From Actinophytocola sp963727495 (GTDB lineage Bacteria > Actinomycetota > Actinomycetes > Mycobacteriales > Pseudonocardiaceae), in the NCBI GenBank assembly GCA_963727495.1, contig CAVSGQ010000007.1, positions 1,178,001 through 1,242,000 of the forward strand: 64,000 nucleotides of DNA, given 5' to 3'. The notes beneath the pieces are model-generated. The model worked only from the letters and a program-made list of their open reading frames with translations, searched no databases and was not told where the DNA came from. Both the position numbers and the translations under genes were made by a program. This document shows, in pieces, positions 60,598 through 64,000 of the stretch (position 1 is its first letter; each line of letters starts with the position of its first letter).

Positions 60598-61280
60598 GAC
60601 ACCGGCACCCCGTCGGCGAGCTCACCGTCGTGCATCAGCACCGTGCGCTGCGCCCGCACGGCGACGTCGTGCTCGTGGGTGATCAGCACGATCGTGCGGC
60701 CGGCCGCGTGCAGGCCGGCGAACAGGTCGAGGACCTCGGCCGAGGACCCGGAGTCGAGGTTCCCGGTCGGCTCGTCGGCGAGGATCAGTGCCGGGTCGGT
60801 GACCAGCGCGCGGGCCACCGCGACCCGCTGCTGCTGCCCGCCGGACAGCTCGCCGGGCCGGTGCTCGAGCCGGTCGGACAGGCCCACCCGGCCCAGCGCG
60901 GCGGCCGCGCGCTCGCGCCGCTGTTCGCGCCCCACCCCGGCGTAGACCAGCGGCAGCTCGACGTTGCGGCAGGCGGTCATCGTGGGCAGCAGGTTGAACT
61001 GCTGGAACACGAAGCCGATCCGCCGGTTCCGGATCGTCGCCAGGTGGCTCTCCGCAAGCGTGCCGACGTCGCCGCCGGCGAGCTCGTAGCTGCCGGAGGT
61101 CGGCACGTCCAGGCAGCCGAGGATGTGCATCAGGGTGGACTTGCCCGACCCGGACGGCCCCACCACCGCGACGTACTCGCCCTCCCCGATGGACAGCGAC
61201 ACCCCGCGCAGCGCCTCCACCTCGATGCTGCCCGTCGCGTAGGTCTTGCGGACCTCACGCATCACGATGATCGGCCGCAT
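60594..61280 (-). CDS. ABC exporter ATP-binding protein (MacB/LolD type)
   Basis: The 228-residue ATPase has Walker A VGPSGSGKSTLMHILGCLD, the Q-loop FVFQQFNLLPTM, signature LSGGQQQRVAVARALVT, Walker B LILADEPTGNLDS and the H-loop THEHDVA. YAGV and GREQRRERAA between Q-loop and signature are typical of the MacB/LolD branch. It energises the adjacent permease. Its ATG shares one base with the stop of the adaptor gene upstream. Confidence 0.95.
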   Translation of the reverse strand: MRPIIVMREVRKTYATGSIEVEALRGVSLSIGEGEYVAVVGPSGSGKSTLMHILGCLDVPTSGSYELAGGDVGTLAESHLATIRNRRIGFVFQQFNLLPTMTACRNVELPLVYAGVGREQRRERAAAALGRVGLSDRLEHRPGELSGGQQQRVAVARALVTDPALILADEPTGNLDSGSSAEVLDLFAGLHAAGRTIVLITHEHDVAVRAQRTVLMHDGELADGVPVS

Positions 61281-62449
61281 CAGTTGCCCCCCACGGGGGG
61301 CCTGCCGCCGGCACCGGGGAACACGACGGGGCCCCGGTCGACCCGCCCGCCGCCGTCCTCGTTCCCGCCGGTGCCGCCGTTGCCGGGGCGGCGGACGAAG
61401 CCGATGATCTCCACCTCGTCGCCCTCGGCGAGCCCCGACACGATCTCGGTCTGCGGCCCGTAGGCGGTGCCGATCTTCACGTCGGTCCGCACCCGCTCGC
61501 CGTTCACGATCTTGTAGACGTAGGTCGTGCCGTTCTGGCTGTGCAGCGCCTGGCTGGGCACGGTGAGCACGTTCTCGCGTTGCTCGACGACGATCGTGAC
61601 GGTGGCCGAGGAGCCGGCGAAGATGTCGTCGTGCGCGCCGGTGACGTCGACGGTGACCGGGAAGGTGGCGGCACCCGAGTCGGCGGTCTCGGCGACCAGC
61701 CCGACGGTGCGGACGGTGCCGTCGACGGGCTCGGTGGCGTCCACCGGCGTGATCTCCACCTGCTGGCCCGCCTCGACCTCGCCGACGTCGGAGCTCGCGA
61801 CGCTCGCGTCGACCCGGTAGCGGTCGGTGGACACCACGGTGATCCCGGAGGTCGTGCCGTCGCCGCCGGACTGGTCCTGCGGGTTGGTCCCGTCGCCACC
61901 CTGGTTCGAGCCGTCGCCGCCGGAGACCTGGTCGCCGACCGCGAGGTCGACGGCGACGACGGTGCCCGCGATCGTCGACCGCAGCCGCGCCTGGTCGAGC
62001 GACTCCTGCGCGGAGGTCAGCCTGCTGCGCGCGGAGACCACCGCGGCGTCGTCCGCGGCGAGCTGGGTGTCCGACGCGCCCGAGGCCGTGTCGTCGTCGC
62101 GCCTGGCCTGCGCGGCGTCGAGGTTGGAGTCGGCGGCGTCCACCTCGGCGCGCAGCAGCGCGTCGTCCACCTTCGCCAGCACCTGGCCCTTGGTGACCGT
62201 GTCGCCCTCGGCGACCAGCACGCCGGTGACCTCGCCGGACACGGCGAACGCGAGGTCGGCGCGCTGGAGGGGCTGGATCGTGCCGGTGGCGGACACGGTC
62301 TGGCGCTGCGCACCGGACGTGGCGGTGGCGGTCACCGTCTCGGCGGTCGGCTCCGCAGAGGACGGCCCGAACAGCAACCACCCACCGACCCCCGCGGCGA
62401 CGACCACGACCGCGGCCGCCGACCACAACACTCGTTTTCGCCCGCGCAC
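61280..62449 (-). CDS. Periplasmic adaptor (HlyD/MacA-like) of an ABC exporter, first copy
   Basis: The 389-residue protein has an N-terminal anchor (RVLWSAAAVVVVAAGVGGWL), a lipoyl-type hairpin (GVLVAEGDTVTKGQVLAKVD), a helical hairpin and barrel domains (VVSTDRYRVDASVASSDVGE; VLTVPSQALHSQNGTTYVYK). It ends in a Gly-rich tail. It is the first gene of a four-gene operon: adaptor, ATPase, permease, adaptor. GAGGAG six bases before the GTG start supports the call. Confidence 0.85.
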   Translation of the reverse strand: MRGRKRVLWSAAAVVVVAAGVGGWLLFGPSSAEPTAETVTATATSGAQRQTVSATGTIQPLQRADLAFAVSGEVTGVLVAEGDTVTKGQVLAKVDDALLRAEVDAADSNLDAAQARRDDDTASGASDTQLAADDAAVVSARSRLTSAQESLDQARLRSTIAGTVVAVDLAVGDQVSGGDGSNQGGDGTNPQDQSGGDGTTSGITVVSTDRYRVDASVASSDVGEVEAGQQVEITPVDATEPVDGTVRTVGLVAETADSGAATFPVTVDVTGAHDDIFAGSSATVTIVVEQRENVLTVPSQALHSQNGTTYVYKIVNGERVRTDVKIGTAYGPQTEIVSGLAEGDEVEIIGFVRRPGNGGTGGNEDGGGRVDRGPVVFPGAGGRPPVGGN

Positions 62450-62642
62450 CCTGAACTCCTCACAGTTCGTCGGTGTGGTGGAAACCCCGGTGTCGGAGCG
62501 TGGGCCGCGCGACTGTGCCGCACCTGCGGCAGGGCTGTGGATTCGCTGTGAGCGAGGCTCGTGCGCCGGAGGGTGGTAAGGATCTTTCCGACGGAGTAAG
62601 CCGGGAAGGGTCTCGCACGCACGAACTCATCGGGAGGATGGC

Positions 62643-64000
62643 GTGAGAACCCAACCTGCTTCCGCGGCCTCGAACCCGGCACGTTCCCGCCTCGCCGGGC
62701 CGGTGCTCGGCGCCGCGGCGCTCCTGCTCCTCGCGGTGCCCGCGGCGGCCGCGCAGACCCCGCACGCACCCGCCCACGCCACCGCGCGGTACCTCGACCC
62801 GCGCCTGCCCGTGCAGGCCCGGGTGCACGACCTGCTCGGCCGCATGACGCTGGAGGAGAAGGTCGGGCAGATGACGCAGGCCGAGCGCGGCTCGGTGGAC
62901 GGCGACCAGAGCCGGATCACCTCCCTGCGGCTCGGCTCGCTGCTCTCCGGCGGCGGCTCCACCCCGGCGGACAACACGCCCGAGGGGTGGGCGGACATGG
63001 TCGACGGCTACCAGGCCCGCGCGCTGCAGACGCGCCTGCACATCCCGCTGCTCTACGGCGTCGACTCGGTGCACGGCCACGGCAACCTCGTCGGGGCCAC
63101 CGTCTTCCCGCACAACATCGCCATGGGCGCCACCCGCGACCCGGGGCTGGTGCGCGTGGAGGAGCACATCGTCGCCACCGAGACCCGCGCCACCGGCCCG
63201 CAGTGGGTGTTCGCGCCCTGCGTCTGCGTGGCGCGCGACGACCGGTGGGGGCGGACCTACGAGAGCTTCGGCGAGGACCCGCGGCTGGTCGTCGCGATGG
63301 AGACCGGCATCGACGGGTTCCAGGGCCCCAGGACCGGGGACCTCACCCGCGCCGATCACGTGCTGGCGACCGCCAAGCACTACGCCGGGGACGGCGACAC
63401 CACGTTCGGCACCTCCACCAACGACGGATACACGATCGACCAGGGCGTGACGATCACCGACTGGCGGCAATTCCGGCGGATCGACCTGGCGCCCTACGAG
63501 ACCGCGGTCCGGCGGCACCACGTCGGCAGCGTCATGCCGTCGTTCTCCAGCGTGCAGTGGACCGACCGGCCCGGCAGCACGCCGGTGAAGATGAGCGCGA
63601 ACCGCGAGCTGATCACCGACGTGCTCAAGCACCGGATCGGGTTCGACGGGTTCGTCATCAGCGACTGGGAGGCGATCCACCAGATCCCGGGCGACTACGC
63701 CACGCAGGTGCGCACCGGGGTCGACGCGGGCATGGACATGTTCATGGAGCCCTACTCCGCGCCGCAGTTCGAGCAGACGCTGCTCGCGGAGGTGCGCGCC
63801 GGACGGGTGCCGATGTCGCGGATCGACGACGCGGTGAGCCGGATCCTGCGGGCCAAGTTCGACCTGGGCCTGTTCGAGCACCCCTACACCGACCGCACGA
63901 ACATCGGCACTGTCGGCTCGCCGGCACACCGCGCGGTGGCCCGCCGGGCCGTGGCGGAGTCGCAGGTGCTGCTGAAGAACTCCGGCCACGCGCTGCCGCT
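62643..64000 (+). CDS. Secreted GH3 family beta-glucosidase, 3' end cut by window edge
   Basis: The gene starts at GTG 62643, five bases after GGGAGG, and runs off the right edge after about 452 codons. A signal peptide (LAGPVLGAAALLLLAVPAAA) leads a GH3 N-domain: LLGRMTLEEKVGQMTQAE, LLYGVDSVHGHGN, WVFAPCVCVARDDRWGRTYE, the KHY motif ATAKHYAGDGDT and the catalytic nucleophile in GFVISDWEAI. It would cleave beta-glucosides such as cellodextrins outside the cell. No CebR box is visible upstream. Confidence 0.9.
   Translation, partial: MRTQPASAASNPARSRLAGPVLGAAALLLLAVPAAAAQTPHAPAHATARYLDPRLPVQARVHDLLGRMTLEEKVGQMTQAERGSVDGDQSRITSLRLGSLLSGGGSTPADNTPEGWADMVDGYQARALQTRLHIPLLYGVDSVHGHGNLVGATVFPHNIAMGATRDPGLVRVEEHIVATETRATGPQWVFAPCVCVARDDRWGRTYESFGEDPRLVVAMETGIDGFQGPRTGDLTRADHVLATAKHYAGDGDTTFGTSTNDGYTIDQGVTITDWRQFRRIDLAPYETAVRRHHVGSVMPSFSSVQWTDRPGSTPVKMSANRELITDVLKHRIGFDGFVISDWEAIHQIPGDYATQVRTGVDAGMDMFMEPYSAPQFEQTLLAEVRAGRVPMSRIDDAVSRILRAKFDLGLFEHPYTDRTNIGTVGSPAHRAVARRAVAESQVLLKNSGHALP

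Overview
The window is very GC-rich, with genes packed on both strands, GTG starts, 4-base GTGA overlaps and Shine-Dalgarno sites. It looks like the chromosome of a high-GC actinomycete. An MshC-like mycothiol ligase paralogue, a DUF5709 protein, an Acg-type nitroreductase, a two-domain UspA protein and a CebR-type operator all fit Actinomycetota. The Pseudonocardiales are my best guess, but the species cannot be read from the sequence. I see no rRNA, tRNA, CRISPR array, phage or complete transposon.

Layout. 1-3.3 kb: pobA (cut by the left edge), an IclR regulator and a sugar:H+ symporter. 3.4-6.8 kb: small proteins, a DUF985 cupin-SDR pair and a UspA protein. 6.9-11.3 kb: a primary-like sigma factor, a chemoreceptor and a FIST sensor with two tiny proteins. 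11.3-17.4 kb: an MshC-like ligase, then an operon of OmpR regulator, histidine kinase, DUF2993 lipoprotein and MMPL exporter. 19.3-25.2 kb: a dormancy-like block (two-domain UspA, Acg-type nitroreductase, PhoU, GNAT, CtpF-like P-type ATPase) carrying DosR/DevR-like palindromes. 25.4-25.9 kb: a two-armed 21-bp repeat array. 26-32.4 kb: a large secreted beta-propeller protein and a frameshifted GH9 cellulase under CebR-type operators. 32.6-37.4 kb: an HxlR operon, a peroxiredoxin-like remnant, a soluble chemoreceptor-like protein and a reductase-peroxiredoxin-glutaredoxin cassette. 37.4-45.9 kb: a secreted BNR protein, a MITE-like palindrome, a MinD/CpaE-like ATPase diverging from a LuxR regulator across an operator cluster, NfeD plus a stomatin-type protein, an M23 peptidase and a permease with a CsoR-type operator. 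46-54.2 kb: narK-narGHJI, with narG and narH broken by four single-base insertions. 54.2-57.7 kb: a second 21-bp repeat array, a LysR regulator, an M24-like hydrolase and an enolase-superfamily enzyme. 57.7-62.4 kb: an ABC exporter with two adaptors. 62.6 kb to the right edge: a secreted GH3 glucosidase.

How the parts fit. Three themes recur. The first is low-oxygen or resting physiology: the Usp/Acg/CtpF block and nitrate respiration share a GGGnnTTTCGkCCC-like box. The second is secreted polysaccharide breakdown (GH9, GH3, two BNR proteins, sugar import), with a cellobiose-type operator at GH9. The third is thiol redox defence (single-Cys peroxiredoxin, glutaredoxin-like protein, AhpF/TrxB-like reductase, AhpD-like protein, MshC paralogue).

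The least explained signals are non-coding: two 21-bp-period inverted repeat arrays filling gene 3' gaps, a 168-bp palindromic element ending in CTAG, a cluster of GTGTC half-sites between the ATPase and LuxR genes, and a repeated leader before narH and narI.
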